Positions 25,546-33,896 of a stretch of 64,000 bases of DNA are shown in pieces. A program made the position numbers and the translations under genes. The first letter of the stretch is position 1; each line of letters starts with the position of its first letter. Under the pieces are notes generated by a model, which was not told the DNA's origin, made no database searches, and saw only the letters and a list, made by a program, of their open reading frames with translations. This DNA is from Chryseobacterium formosum (lineage in GTDB: Bacteria; Bacteroidota; Bacteroidia; Flavobacteriales; Weeksellaceae): contig NZ_JAOVZW010000015.1 of assembly GCF_026460885.1 (NCBI RefSeq), positions 186,001-250,000 on the forward strand, in the 5' to 3' direction.

Positions 25546-28005
25546 ATGAAGAAGAATATATCAACGCTGATAGGACTTTCTCAGAAAGCAAAATATTCAG
25601 GATTATTCCTTGCTTTATTGGCTGCATCGCCGTTTGCGAATGCTCAGACTAAAAATGCAACAGTAACGGTTGACGGAAAAACATTTAAAGATTCCAACAA
25701 AAACGGAAAATTAGATGTTTGGGAAGACACACGTCTTTCAGTCGACAAAAGAATCGATGCCATCATCAAGCAAATGACCAACGAAGAAAAAGTAAATCTT
25801 CTCATCGGAACCGGAATGCCCGGAATTGAAGTTCTGACAGGTCCTGTCGGAGATTCAAAACAAGGTTTGGTTCCCGGAGCCGCTGGTGGAACGGATTCTT
25901 TTGACAGATTCGGAATTCCAGCGACGATTGTTGCCGATGGACCTGCAGGTTTGAGAATTGCACCAACCAGAGAAAATAATTCTAAAACCTATTATGCAAC
26001 TGCATTTCCAGTGGGAACAGCATTGGCTTCAACTTGGAATAAAACTCTTTTGGAACAAGTTGGAAAAGCAATGGGAAATGAAGTGAAAGAATATGGTGTT
26101 GATGTACTTTTGGCTCCGGCTCTGAACATCCAGAGAAATCCATTGAACGGAAGAAACTTCGAATATTATTCTGAAGACCCATTGATTTCTGGAAAAACTG
26201 CGGCAGCGATTGTGAACGGAATTCAGTCTCAAGGTGTGGGAACTTCTATCAAACATTTCGCTGCAAACAATGAAGAAACCAACCGTTTGACAATCAATGC
26301 TCACGTTTCTGAAAGAGCGATGAGAGAATTGTATCTGAGAAATTTCGAAATTACGGTTAAAGAATCTCAGCCTTGGACGGTAATGTCTTCTTACAACAAA
26401 GTGAACGGTGTTTATACCTCAGATTCTAAAGATTTGCTGACTCAGGTTTTGAGAAACGAATGGGGTTTTAAAGGCATTGTAATGACCGATTGGTTCGGAG
26501 GTTTCCCGGGATTTGAATCCATCAAAGACGGCGGAATTTCTGATGTGGTAAAACAGATGATTGCAGGAAACGACTTGTTGATGCCGGGAATTCCTGCTCA
26601 GAAAAAAGTATTATTAGCAGCTTTAGATTCAGGGAAATTATCTCCGGAAGTTGCGAATCTTAATGTGAAAAGAATCTTGGAATATGTTTTCAAAACACCG
26701 ACTTTCGCACAGTACAAATACAGTGACAAGCCAAATCTAACTGAACACGCAGAAGTGACGAGAAACGCTGCAACAGAAGGAATGGTTTTGCTTAAAAATG
26801 AAAAAAATGCTTTGCCTTTTGCCAACAAACAGAAAGAAGTTTCGTTATTCGGAGTGACTTCTTACGCTTGGATTACGGGCGGAACAGGAAGTGGAAGCGT
26901 GAACAATAAACACACAGTTTCACTTTTGGAAGGCTTGAACGCAGCAGGATATAAATTGGACAAAGAACTGGTTGATTTGTACAAACCATTTGCTGAGAAA
27001 GAAGAAGCGGCTGAAAAAGAAAGCAGAAAAGCAAGAGGGATTTTAGCACTTCCGGGAAGATTGTCTGAAATGAAATTGGACGATGCTTTCTATACTAAAA
27101 AAGCAGAAACTTCGGAAATTGCTTTCGTTACTTTGGGAAGAAACTCAGGAGAAGGTGGTGATAGAGTAGTGAATGAAGATTTCAACTTAGCAACAGAAGA
27201 AATTGAAATGCTGGATAAAATCTCAAAAGCGTTCCACGCAAAAGGAAAGAAAGTGGTTGTGATTTTAAACATCGGAGGAGTAATTGAAACTGCGTCGTGG
27301 AAAGATAAAGTAGATGGAATTCTTTTAGCTTGGCAACCAGGTCAGGAGGGTGGACATTCTGTTGCAGATGTAATTTCAGGAAAAGTAAATCCTTCAGGAA
27401 AACTGACGATGACTTTCCCTGTGAATTACGCAGACCACGCTTCTGCAAAGAATTTTCCTGGAATTCCTGCGGATAATCCGAAAGATGTGACGTATCAGGA
27501 AGGTGTTTATGTTGGATACCGTTATTTCAATACGTTTGGTGTGAAAGCTTCTTATGAATTCGGTTATGGTAAATCTTATACAGATTTTGCTTATTCAAAT
27601 ATTAAAACAAATTCTAAGACTTTTAACAACAAATTAGAAGTTACGGTTGAAGTGAAAAACACCGGAAAAGTTGCAGGAAAAGAAGTGGTGGAATTGTATT
27701 TGTCTGCTCCTGGAAAAACGATTGACAAACCAAAATCTGAATTGAAAGCTTATGCTAAAACCAAAGATTTGAAACCTGGAGAATCTCAAACGATTACTTT
27801 GACTTTGAGTTCAAAAGATTTAGCATCATTTGAGACGGCAAAATCTGCATGGATTGCAGAAGCAGGAAATTATAAAGTTTCTGTTGGAGCATCATCTTTA
27901 GACATTAAACAGACTGCAGAATTCTCTGTTCCAAAAGAATTAGTGGTAGAGAAAGTTCAGCATATTTTGCCTGCGGATGAGAAGTTTGAAGATTTGAGAC
28001 CATAA
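25546..28005 (+). CDS. Exported glycoside hydrolase family 3 beta-glucosidase-like enzyme, copy 2
   Basis: 819 aa with a signal peptide ending near FANAQT. An EF-hand-like segment (DSNKNGKLDVWEDTRLSVDK), nearly the same as in the GH3 at 20804, precedes the barrel. KHFAANNEETNR has Lys236/His237, the predicted nucleophile is Asp315 in IVMTDWFGG, and the acid/base candidate is Glu536 in NSGEGGDR. FGYGKSYTDF leads into a C-terminal fibronectin-III-like domain (about 690-800). The domain order is that of classic bacterial beta-glucosidases. Confidence 0.95.
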   Translation: MKKNISTLIGLSQKAKYSGLFLALLAASPFANAQTKNATVTVDGKTFKDSNKNGKLDVWEDTRLSVDKRIDAIIKQMTNEEKVNLLIGTGMPGIEVLTGPVGDSKQGLVPGAAGGTDSFDRFGIPATIVADGPAGLRIAPTRENNSKTYYATAFPVGTALASTWNKTLLEQVGKAMGNEVKEYGVDVLLAPALNIQRNPLNGRNFEYYSEDPLISGKTAAAIVNGIQSQGVGTSIKHFAANNEETNRLTINAHVSERAMRELYLRNFEITVKESQPWTVMSSYNKVNGVYTSDSKDLLTQVLRNEWGFKGIVMTDWFGGFPGFESIKDGGISDVVKQMIAGNDLLMPGIPAQKKVLLAALDSGKLSPEVANLNVKRILEYVFKTPTFAQYKYSDKPNLTEHAEVTRNAATEGMVLLKNEKNALPFANKQKEVSLFGVTSYAWITGGTGSGSVNNKHTVSLLEGLNAAGYKLDKELVDLYKPFAEKEEAAEKESRKARGILALPGRLSEMKLDDAFYTKKAETSEIAFVTLGRNSGEGGDRVVNEDFNLATEEIEMLDKISKAFHAKGKKVVVILNIGGVIETASWKDKVDGILLAWQPGQEGGHSVADVISGKVNPSGKLTMTFPVNYADHASAKNFPGIPADNPKDVTYQEGVYVGYRYFNTFGVKASYEFGYGKSYTDFAYSNIKTNSKTFNNKLEVTVEVKNTGKVAGKEVVELYLSAPGKTIDKPKSELKAYAKTKDLKPGESQTITLTLSSKDLASFETAKSAWIAEAGNYKVSVGASSLDIKQTAEFSVPKELVVEKVQHILPADEKFEDLRP

Positions 28006-28037
28006 TTCAAAAAATATAAATACGCAATTTAGCACTT

Positions 28038-28147
28038 CGTCAATTCGAGTGATTTTTGAAACGAAGTGGAAAAAATTGTATCGAGAATGGATAATTATAC
28101 AAAAACTTCTCGATACAAATTCTTTCAGAATTTTACTCGAATTGACG
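28038..28147. repeat. Nested double inverted repeat between GH3 and transporter genes
   Basis: Outer arms 28038-28050 (CGTCAATTCGAGT) and 28135-28147 are exact reverse complements. Inner arms 28076-28087 (TTGTATCGAGAA) and 28107-28118 are also exact. The whole folds into a long two-part stem. No gene is credible in the 238-bp gap; the short frame at 28049-28243 is read through the repeat. Confidence 0.82.
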
Positions 28148-28243
28148 ATTTACAAAAAAGGAACAATTTCAGCCACAAATTTATTATCTCAAAATGAGAT
28201 TATATCAACAAAAGAGGTTATCTTTAACCTCTTTTTAACTTAA

Positions 28244-29674
28244 ATGAATGTTATGATTAATGATGTAAAGACAAATAGCAGGAATTATACAGTTCCGCTG
28301 ATTACCATTACGCTTTTATTTTTTATGTGGGGATTCATCACCTGTATGAATGACATCCTTATTCCTTATCTGAAACAGCTTTTCAACCTTACCTTCTTCG
28401 AATCGATGTTGGTGCAGTTTTGTTTCTTCGGAGCTTATTTTATTGGCTCACTGATTTACTTTCTAATCTCAATGATCAGTGAAGATCCGATTAACAAAGT
28501 AGGTTATAAGAAAGGAATTCTTTTCGGAATTTTCCTTGCAGCTTTCGGATGTATTCTGTTTTATCCGGCAGCAACTTTTTCTTCTTACGGATTGTTCCTT
28601 GGAGCATTATTCGTTCTCGGATTAGGATTTACCGTTCTTCAGATTACAGCGAATGCTTACGTTTCTCTTTTAGGTTCGGCAGAATCTGCATCAAGCCGAT
28701 TAAACATGACGCAGGCTTTCAACGCATTCGGAACAACAATTGCTCCGGTTTTGGGCGGACATTTAATCTTTGAATTTTTCTCCGCTGATGACGGTTCGTT
28801 CTCTGCCGTGGCAACAAGAATTCCGTACCTAATCTTTGCAGGAATTTTATTATTGGTTGCTTTATTAATTTCTCAGGTAAAACTTCCGTCTTTCCAGAGT
28901 GAGGAAGAGGAAGCTGTGAAAGGTTTGGGAGCACTTCAGTATCCGCATCTTTTATTCGGAGTTTTTGCAATGTTCTGTTATGTAGGTGGGGAAGTTGCAG
29001 TAGGAAGTTTTATCATCAGTTTTCTTGAGCAGCCACAGGTCATGAACCTTAATGAAGTGGTCAGTAAAAACTATCTTTCTCTGTATTGGGGTGGTGCGAT
29101 GATCGGAAGATTTTTGGGAGCCATTTCTCTTAATCAGGCAATCAGTCAGCAGAAAAAAGCTTTATACATGATAGGTGCTGCAGCTGCGGTTTTCTTGGTT
29201 ATTTTCAGCATTGTTGATTTAACATTCTCACAGATTAGCTTTTTCCTTGTATTTATTGTATTAAACTTTATCGCTTTCTTTATCGGAAAATCTGCTCCGG
29301 CAAGAACGTTATCGATCTTTGCATCGATCAACGTTTTGTTATTGATTTCTGCAATGGTAAATCAGGGCGAACTGGCAATGTACAGCATTTTAGGAATCGG
29401 AATTTTCAACTCGATTATGTTCTCTAATATTTATACGCTTGCCATTTCAGGATTAGGAAAATACACAAGTCAGGGTTCGTCATTGGTCGTAATGGCAATT
29501 TTGGGTGGTGCAATTGTTCCTATTTTTCAGGGATATTTGGCTGATATTTTTGGAGTACAGAGATCGTTTATCATTCCTGTGTTCTGTTATCTAGCCATCT
29601 TGATTTTTGGAGCTTACTGTACTAAATATTTAGGACACGTAAAACAGGATGCTGATGCGAAATCTGGACATTAA
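28244..29674 (+). CDS. MFS sugar transporter (FucP/GluP-like)
   Basis: 476 aa with about 12 membrane helices. FFMWGFITCMNDILIPYLK is the hallmark start of the fucose/glucose/galactose:H+ symporter group; AYFIGSL, GFTVLQITANAYV and NMTQAFNAFGTTIAP are also typical. It moves the monosaccharide released by the periplasmic enzymes across the inner membrane. Start at 28244, with a second ATG at 28253. It is the last gene of the glycan locus and ends at a strong terminator. Confidence 0.93.
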   Translation: MNVMINDVKTNSRNYTVPLITITLLFFMWGFITCMNDILIPYLKQLFNLTFFESMLVQFCFFGAYFIGSLIYFLISMISEDPINKVGYKKGILFGIFLAAFGCILFYPAATFSSYGLFLGALFVLGLGFTVLQITANAYVSLLGSAESASSRLNMTQAFNAFGTTIAPVLGGHLIFEFFSADDGSFSAVATRIPYLIFAGILLLVALLISQVKLPSFQSEEEEAVKGLGALQYPHLLFGVFAMFCYVGGEVAVGSFIISFLEQPQVMNLNEVVSKNYLSLYWGGAMIGRFLGAISLNQAISQQKKALYMIGAAAAVFLVIFSIVDLTFSQISFFLVFIVLNFIAFFIGKSAPARTLSIFASINVLLLISAMVNQGELAMYSILGIGIFNSIMFSNIYTLAISGLGKYTSQGSSLVVMAILGGAIVPIFQGYLADIFGVQRSFIIPVFCYLAILIFGAYCTKYLGHVKQDADAKSGH

Positions 29675-29694
29675 GATTTTTAATTTTATATATG

Positions 29695-29722
29695 AAAAAA
29701 CCTGCTGTTGAGCAGGTTTTTT
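29695..29722. terminator. Strong bidirectional terminator closing the glycan locus
   Basis: AAAAAACCTGCT, 4-base loop, AGCAGGTTTTTT: perfect 12-base arms ending in T on both strands, between convergent genes ending at 29674 and 29735. Confidence 0.88.
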
Positions 29723-29734
29723 GTTTAAAATTAT

Positions 29735-29986
29735 TTATATATAATTTTCATGACGTATATCTATTTGCAATAATGATTTAGGTTGTACTCCTTCAAGATA
29801 TATTAAATCCAACCAACCATTGGCTTCCTTGAGACCTAAAATAAAAGCTCTCAATTCTTTTTCTGTTTTAAATGAATAAAATTTGATATAATTATTAATT
29901 TCATTTTCATTAAAGATTTCACCATTATAGAATTTTCTTACTTGGTCTGAACCGTATAAAACAGAAACACAAAATTCTTTACTCAT
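29735..29986 (-). CDS. Small protein of the Vsr/HNH gene set, unknown
   Basis: 83 aa; no motif recognised. A mixed helix-strand protein without signal or membrane segments (FYNGEIFNENEINNYIKFYS, LRAFILGLKEANGWLDLIYL). Its start overlaps the stop of the HNH gene by four bases, so it is translated with it. It may be an accessory or immunity-type partner of the nuclease, but nothing in the sequence proves this. Confidence 0.65.
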   Translation of the reverse strand: MSKEFCVSVLYGSDQVRKFYNGEIFNENEINNYIKFYSFKTEKELRAFILGLKEANGWLDLIYLEGVQPKSLLQIDIRHENYI

Positions 29987-30750
29987 TTCTTGAAAATGTT
30001 TTGATAATGATAATCTAAAAATATTTTGGATGGAAGAAATCTGTCGGGAAGCGATATTGATTGATTATCATACTTTAGAAAGAAATCTGAAATCGAATTA
30101 TCATTTTGAATATCATTAAAATAATTAGAAATCTTCACTTTATAATCAGGTGTAATTGTCATAAACCCTTTATCAAAAGCTTTATCGTGAATTGAATTTA
30201 AACATAATCCATTGTGTGGATTTAAGCGATTCGTCTCATCAGTTTTCCAAGGTTTAATATGGCTTGCTACTAAAAAATCTGATACAGAAAGTCCAGTAAT
30301 ACAACATTTCAAATTATAAGATGAGAGAATTGTAGAACGAAAAAAACTTTGATTAACTCTTTGTTTGATAATGGTTTCTCTTTCTAATCCAATTGGAAAA
30401 TCAAACAATTCGGCATTTATGGTATCCTCAATTTTTTTATTTTGAAATTCAGCAATAAGTACTTCACTTTCATAAGCTAGCTTTTCCCAATTTCCATTAA
30501 ATTCATCCCAAACGACCTCATCTAATTTACTTCCATTACCTAACCCAACAATTCCTTGCTTTTTCAAGTCGGGGTCAAGTCTTCCAAAGTTTCCAATTTT
30601 CATATTTAGAGCAGAAGGACTTCTTCCGATAATATTAGCATATTTGATAATTATGGGATTGGTTTTACTACTATTTTTAAAAGGTACTTTACAATACACA
30701 TTAAAAGCTATTATTGTTTCTTCTTTGGTCCAGTTATTACTTTTCGCCAT
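29983..30750 (-). CDS. HNH endonuclease
   Basis: 255 aa. The C-terminal half carries an HNH nuclease of the restriction-type HNH_2 class: Cys149-Cys150, SHIKPW (His164), the NPHNGLCL segment (Asn180) and DKAFDKG. The N-terminal half (WTKEETIIAFNVYCKVPF, GRSPSALNMKIGNFGRLDP) looks like a small helical DNA-reading domain seen with such nucleases. It overlaps the upstream unknown gene by 14 bases and the downstream small gene by four, and lies two genes from a Vsr-like nuclease. No methyltransferase is nearby. Confidence 0.88.
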   Translation of the reverse strand: MAKSNNWTKEETIIAFNVYCKVPFKNSSKTNPIIIKYANIIGRSPSALNMKIGNFGRLDPDLKKQGIVGLGNGSKLDEVVWDEFNGNWEKLAYESEVLIAEFQNKKIEDTINAELFDFPIGLERETIIKQRVNQSFFRSTILSSYNLKCCITGLSVSDFLVASHIKPWKTDETNRLNPHNGLCLNSIHDKAFDKGFMTITPDYKVKISNYFNDIQNDNSISDFFLKYDNQSISLPDRFLPSKIFLDYHYQNIFKK

Positions 30751-31102
30751 CTGTAATTATTTCAATTTTATTTTCCAAAATCAATCGGTAAAAATTCTCA
30801 TACGCTTCATTGATTAGTTCTTTTTCAATATTATCTATCTCACTTTTTAATTCGTCTTTTGTTTTTTCTCCTCCGATATATTTAATGAATTCTAATAAAT
30901 CTTCTTCGTCTTGAAAATCGTCGTAATATAATTTATATAAATCATTCAAATAAGCAACTGTATTATCTGTCTGATAAAGTGGTAAAAATTGAACTAGAAA
31001 CGTGTCTAAATCTTTTTCAGGATCTGGAAGTTGTATAGTTGAAGTACCTCGTAGCAAATCTCCAGGGTGTTCCCTAAATCTAAAAAAAACATTTTTCATC
31101 AT
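30737..31102 (-). CDS. Unknown protein between Vsr-like and HNH genes
   Basis: 121 aa; not recognised. Acidic and helical in its second half (DDFQDEEDLLEFIKYIGG, KSEIDNIEKELINEAYENFY), with no signal or membrane segment. It overlaps the HNH gene by 14 bases and follows the Vsr-like gene by 21 bases. Tight packing suggests it works with the two nucleases, perhaps as a structural or regulatory partner. Confidence 0.68.
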   Translation of the reverse strand: MMKNVFFRFREHPGDLLRGTSTIQLPDPEKDLDTFLVQFLPLYQTDNTVAYLNDLYKLYYDDFQDEEDLLEFIKYIGGEKTKDELKSEIDNIEKELINEAYENFYRLILENKIEIITDGEK

Positions 31103-31123
31103 ATTATATGGTGTTTTTATTAG

Positions 31124-31504
31124 TTAGCAATTTAGTAAATCTTTCTGTATTTCCTTACCCCAAACCTTAAGGATAGTCCACCCTTGTTTCGTAAGTTCTT
31201 CATTTACTACTATATCTCTTTGAATATTTCTTTCAATTTTATTATTCCAAAATTCTTTATTCGTTTTGTGGTCATCTTTTCTTAATTCCCAATCTTTCCC
31301 GTGCCAAAATTCTCCATCAACAAAAATGGCTAGCTTAATTTTTTTAAATGTTAAGTCCGGTTTTCCATACACAGATCTATTATTCTTACGGTAGCGGTGA
31401 CCTCTTGAGAAAAGAGTTTTAGCTAATAAAAGTTCAGGCTTTGTACCTGTTGATTTATTAGCCTGCATATTCTTTCGTCTTTGCTCTTTGGTCAATTTAT
31501 CCAT
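31124..31504 (-). CDS. Vsr-like very-short-patch repair endonuclease
   Basis: 126 aa. The start KEQRRKNMQANKSTGTKPEL and the core KPDLTF, FVDGEFWHG, GWTILKVWG match the Vsr family, which nicks at T:G mismatches made by deamination of 5-methylcytosine. Asp50 and His68 align with the catalytic Asp51 and His69 of E. coli Vsr. The E. coli zinc ligands are not kept: its GCFWH cysteine is Glu65 here, and the only Cys is the last residue. It is the first gene of the set, and no cytosine methyltransferase is present in the window. Confidence 0.9.
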   Translation of the reverse strand: MDKLTKEQRRKNMQANKSTGTKPELLLAKTLFSRGHRYRKNNRSVYGKPDLTFKKIKLAIFVDGEFWHGKDWELRKDDHKTNKEFWNNKIERNIQRDIVVNEELTKQGWTILKVWGKEIQKDLLNC

Positions 31505-31532
31505 ATGTCATTTAGTTAAGTAAACTTACAAA

Positions 31533-31737
31533 CTTTATGCAAACCCGTTTCAAACCACACAACTCCTCCTTCAGTCTCAAACAAACCGTTGGTAACCAAA
31601 CAACTTTTACTTTTGTTTCCCGCAAACTGTTGGAAACAAAATACAATTGGCGGAAGTTTCCCACAATCTGCTGGAGACTAAACACAAAGTTGTTTTGTTT
31701 CCTACAAAATGTTTGGAACAAAACAATAATTTATTTA
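31533..31737. repeat. Five degenerate tandem repeats of exactly 41 bp
   Basis: Units begin at 31533, 31574, 31615, 31656 and 31697. The consensus start is about GTTTCCCACAAACTGTTGGA, followed by AACAAAACA and a T-rich end; GTTTCC and GGAAAC within a unit are inverted repeats. The period is not a multiple of three, so it is not a coding repeat. The array fills the gap between the Vsr-like gene (minus) and the DUF6261 gene (plus). Confidence 0.75.
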
Positions 31738-31787
31738 CATTTAAAACCTGTAAATATTATATTATTAACAATTAAAACACATTTTGT

Positions 31788-32483
31788 ATGAAAATTACAT
31801 TATCAAAACTGAGTACCAAAGATTTGGCTACTCTTTCTCAGAGATTGATCAATTCTTCAGAATCAGGAAATTTCCCTGTCATCAGCAATCATCCTTTGCT
31901 TACAGAACTCAAAACGATGTATGCAGACTACGATGAGGTTTACACCAAACAAATCTACAGTGGTAAAGGAGTGAGCGTTGCCGATGCAGACGCAGAACGG
32001 GACAATGCTTTCAGAATTCTGAAAAACTTTCTGAACGGGTACCGAAAAATGACGACTTTATCCAACTTTCAGTTTGCCGAAGATCTTTATCAGATTTTCA
32101 GACTCTACGGAATAGATATGGACAGAAAGAGTTATTCAACCCAAACCGCTCAAATGAAAAAACTCATCGAAGATCTTGAAAAACCTGAAAATATTCAAAA
32201 ACTCAATACGCTTTCACTGGTAACTGCTTTTAATGACATGAAATCTAAACATGAAGCTTTCGAACTGATATTTGCAGAGCAGGCAGGAGCAAATGCCCAA
32301 CTCAGACAGATGAAAAGTGCAACGGCAATCCGCAGAGATTTAGAGAAAACAATAAAATCTTTTCTCAACATCATCACCGCCATGAAAGACGTCCCAGACT
32401 GGAAACTTTTATACCTCGATTTATATGAACAGGTAAAAGCTGCAAAAAATTCTACACAAAATAAACCTATAAACAATAGCTAA
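31788..32483 (+). CDS. DUF6261-family protein
   Basis: 231 aa, mostly helical, no signal peptide or membrane segment. The start KITLSKLSTKDLATLSQRLI and the later helices match DUF6261, a family often multi-copy in Bacteroidetes; I recognise it with moderate confidence. Function is unknown. It has the 41-bp repeat array directly upstream and a repeat with CCCCTCC/GGAGGGG hairpin downstream, so it seems to sit in a repeat-flanked cassette. Confidence 0.75.
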   Translation: MKITLSKLSTKDLATLSQRLINSSESGNFPVISNHPLLTELKTMYADYDEVYTKQIYSGKGVSVADADAERDNAFRILKNFLNGYRKMTTLSNFQFAEDLYQIFRLYGIDMDRKSYSTQTAQMKKLIEDLEKPENIQKLNTLSLVTAFNDMKSKHEAFELIFAEQAGANAQLRQMKSATAIRRDLEKTIKSFLNIITAMKDVPDWKLLYLDLYEQVKAAKNSTQNKPINNS

Positions 32484-32499
32484 TCGAATTGCAAAAATT

Positions 32500-32550
32500 C
32501 CCCTCCTTTGGAGGGGTGGCGAAAATTCGAAGAATTTTTGACGGGGTGGT
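32500..32550. repeat. Dispersed element with GGAGGGG hairpin
   Basis: CCCCTCC-TTT-GGAGGGG at 32500-32516 is followed by AAAATTC-GAA-GAATTTT at 32522-32538 and then GACGGGGTGGTT. From memory this wording is common between genes in Chryseobacterium genomes; here only one copy is seen. Confidence 0.6.
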
Positions 32551-32560
32551 TACATAAAAG

Positions 32561-32589
32561 ACGGGAATCTCTAAAGGTTCTCGTTTTTT
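32561..32589 (+). terminator. Intrinsic terminator after DUF6261
   Basis: ACGGGAA with TTCTCGT (one G-T pair) around a 10-base loop, followed by six T. Confidence 0.6.
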
Positions 32590-32661
32590 ATTGAACATTT
32601 GTCCACATTAAATAATTTTTACAATTTTGTCGTCGTTCAAAAACTCATCATCATTCATTGT

Positions 32662-33891
32662 ATGACCATAAAAACTATACTTTTTAAAACTCAGATTATT
32701 GTTGGACTTTCCGTTGCGGTACTCAACTTTGCACAGAATACCAATATTAATTACGATAAAGATTTTAAGCTTAACAGAAACTATTTTCCAGTTGATAACA
32801 ATTTTGCAAAAGCAGCTGTCGAAACAAAAGACGGCTACCTCATTGCAGGGCAAAATTTTGTAGAAGAAGATAATACCCAACACAATTCCGCCATTATTAA
32901 AATCGATAAGACCGGTAAACTGATTAAGAAAACTACTCTCGGAGAAAATAAAGATTACAGGAAAGAATCTTTTATGAAAACGGTTTACAGCATCAATAAT
33001 AACCGATTGATACAATTAGGTTCCAAGAAAATAGATGATCGCGCCTATTTGTGGTTGAGAGAAATTAATGATAATCTTGATGTATTGCAGGACACACTTT
33101 TTGAATCTATTTCTGCAAGCGTTACGCAGGAACCGATGGTTTTTAATGTAAAAGACGGTTTTTATGTTATCTCAGAATCCGGTTTTTATCGTGATTTGGA
33201 GCTGAATATTACTTTTATTTCTAATGATTTACAGAAAGTTGATAATCATGTGATCAGTTATATTGAGCCTCCGTTTGATTTTTTCAATAAGTATGATTTT
33301 TCGGCATCACTTGCAAACAATAAGTTGTATGTCACAACAAATGGTGTTGATGAAAGAGATAAAGAAAATATTTACGCCACCAAATACAAAACGTACATTC
33401 TGGAATATGATCTCTCAACACACAAAATCACAAAACATAAAAAAGTATCTGAAGCGGATTTTCTGAGCCGAAAAGTGATTGTGCACAAAGACCTCATTTA
33501 TCTAATAGGCATAAAAGATACCGGTGAACCGATGTCTAACAAAAACACCAGAAGAAATACGGTAGTAAAGGTTTTGAATATGAATTTTGAAAAAGTGAAA
33601 GAGTTCAATTATGTTCCCGCTCCTGACAAAGGGAAATTTAATGAACATCTTTATGACGCAGTTATTGTAAATGATGAGCTGCATATTGTCGGCGAAATGT
33701 ATAAATCAGGAACATTTTCTAATGAATCTGTTTATCTGAAATTTGATTTGAATGGGAAGCTTTTAGACGACAGACTTTTGAAATACGGTTCTATGTATTC
33801 GGAAAACAGAATGATAAAAATTGTACCTCTCAAAAACAACGACATGATGCTTTTAGGAAAAGGTGAGGGTTGGAGAGTAATTATTAAATAA
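32662..33891 (+). CDS. Exported protein, probable beta-propeller-like, unknown
   Basis: 409 aa from the ATG at 32662; a longer frame to 32599 would add 21 residues before a normal signal peptide (TIKTILFKTQIIVGLSVAVL), so the later start is preferred. The mature part consists of repeated strand pairs (VETKDGYLIAGQNF, SAIIKIDKTGKLIKK, KVIVHKDLIYLIGIKD, VYLKFDLNGKLLDDR), which suggests a propeller. No catalytic motif is visible. It lies five bases before the LRR protein gene, so the two form a unit. Confidence 0.7.
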   Translation: MTIKTILFKTQIIVGLSVAVLNFAQNTNINYDKDFKLNRNYFPVDNNFAKAAVETKDGYLIAGQNFVEEDNTQHNSAIIKIDKTGKLIKKTTLGENKDYRKESFMKTVYSINNNRLIQLGSKKIDDRAYLWLREINDNLDVLQDTLFESISASVTQEPMVFNVKDGFYVISESGFYRDLELNITFISNDLQKVDNHVISYIEPPFDFFNKYDFSASLANNKLYVTTNGVDERDKENIYATKYKTYILEYDLSTHKITKHKKVSEADFLSRKVIVHKDLIYLIGIKDTGEPMSNKNTRRNTVVKVLNMNFEKVKEFNYVPAPDKGKFNEHLYDAVIVNDELHIVGEMYKSGTFSNESVYLKFDLNGKLLDDRLLKYGSMYSENRMIKIVPLKNNDMMLLGKGEGWRVIIK

Positions 33892-33896
33892 GAACA

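Noticed and set aside
28049..28243. 64-aa gene before the sugar transporter
   Set aside because: It lies inside the nested inverted repeat.
31533..31737. CRISPR array
   Set aside because: The 41-bp units follow each other without unique spacers, they have diverged strongly, and no cas genes are nearby.
31537..31791. 84-aa gene on the plus strand
   Set aside because: It is read through the 41-bp repeats, whose period breaks the codon frame, and has no homologous feel or ribosome-binding site.
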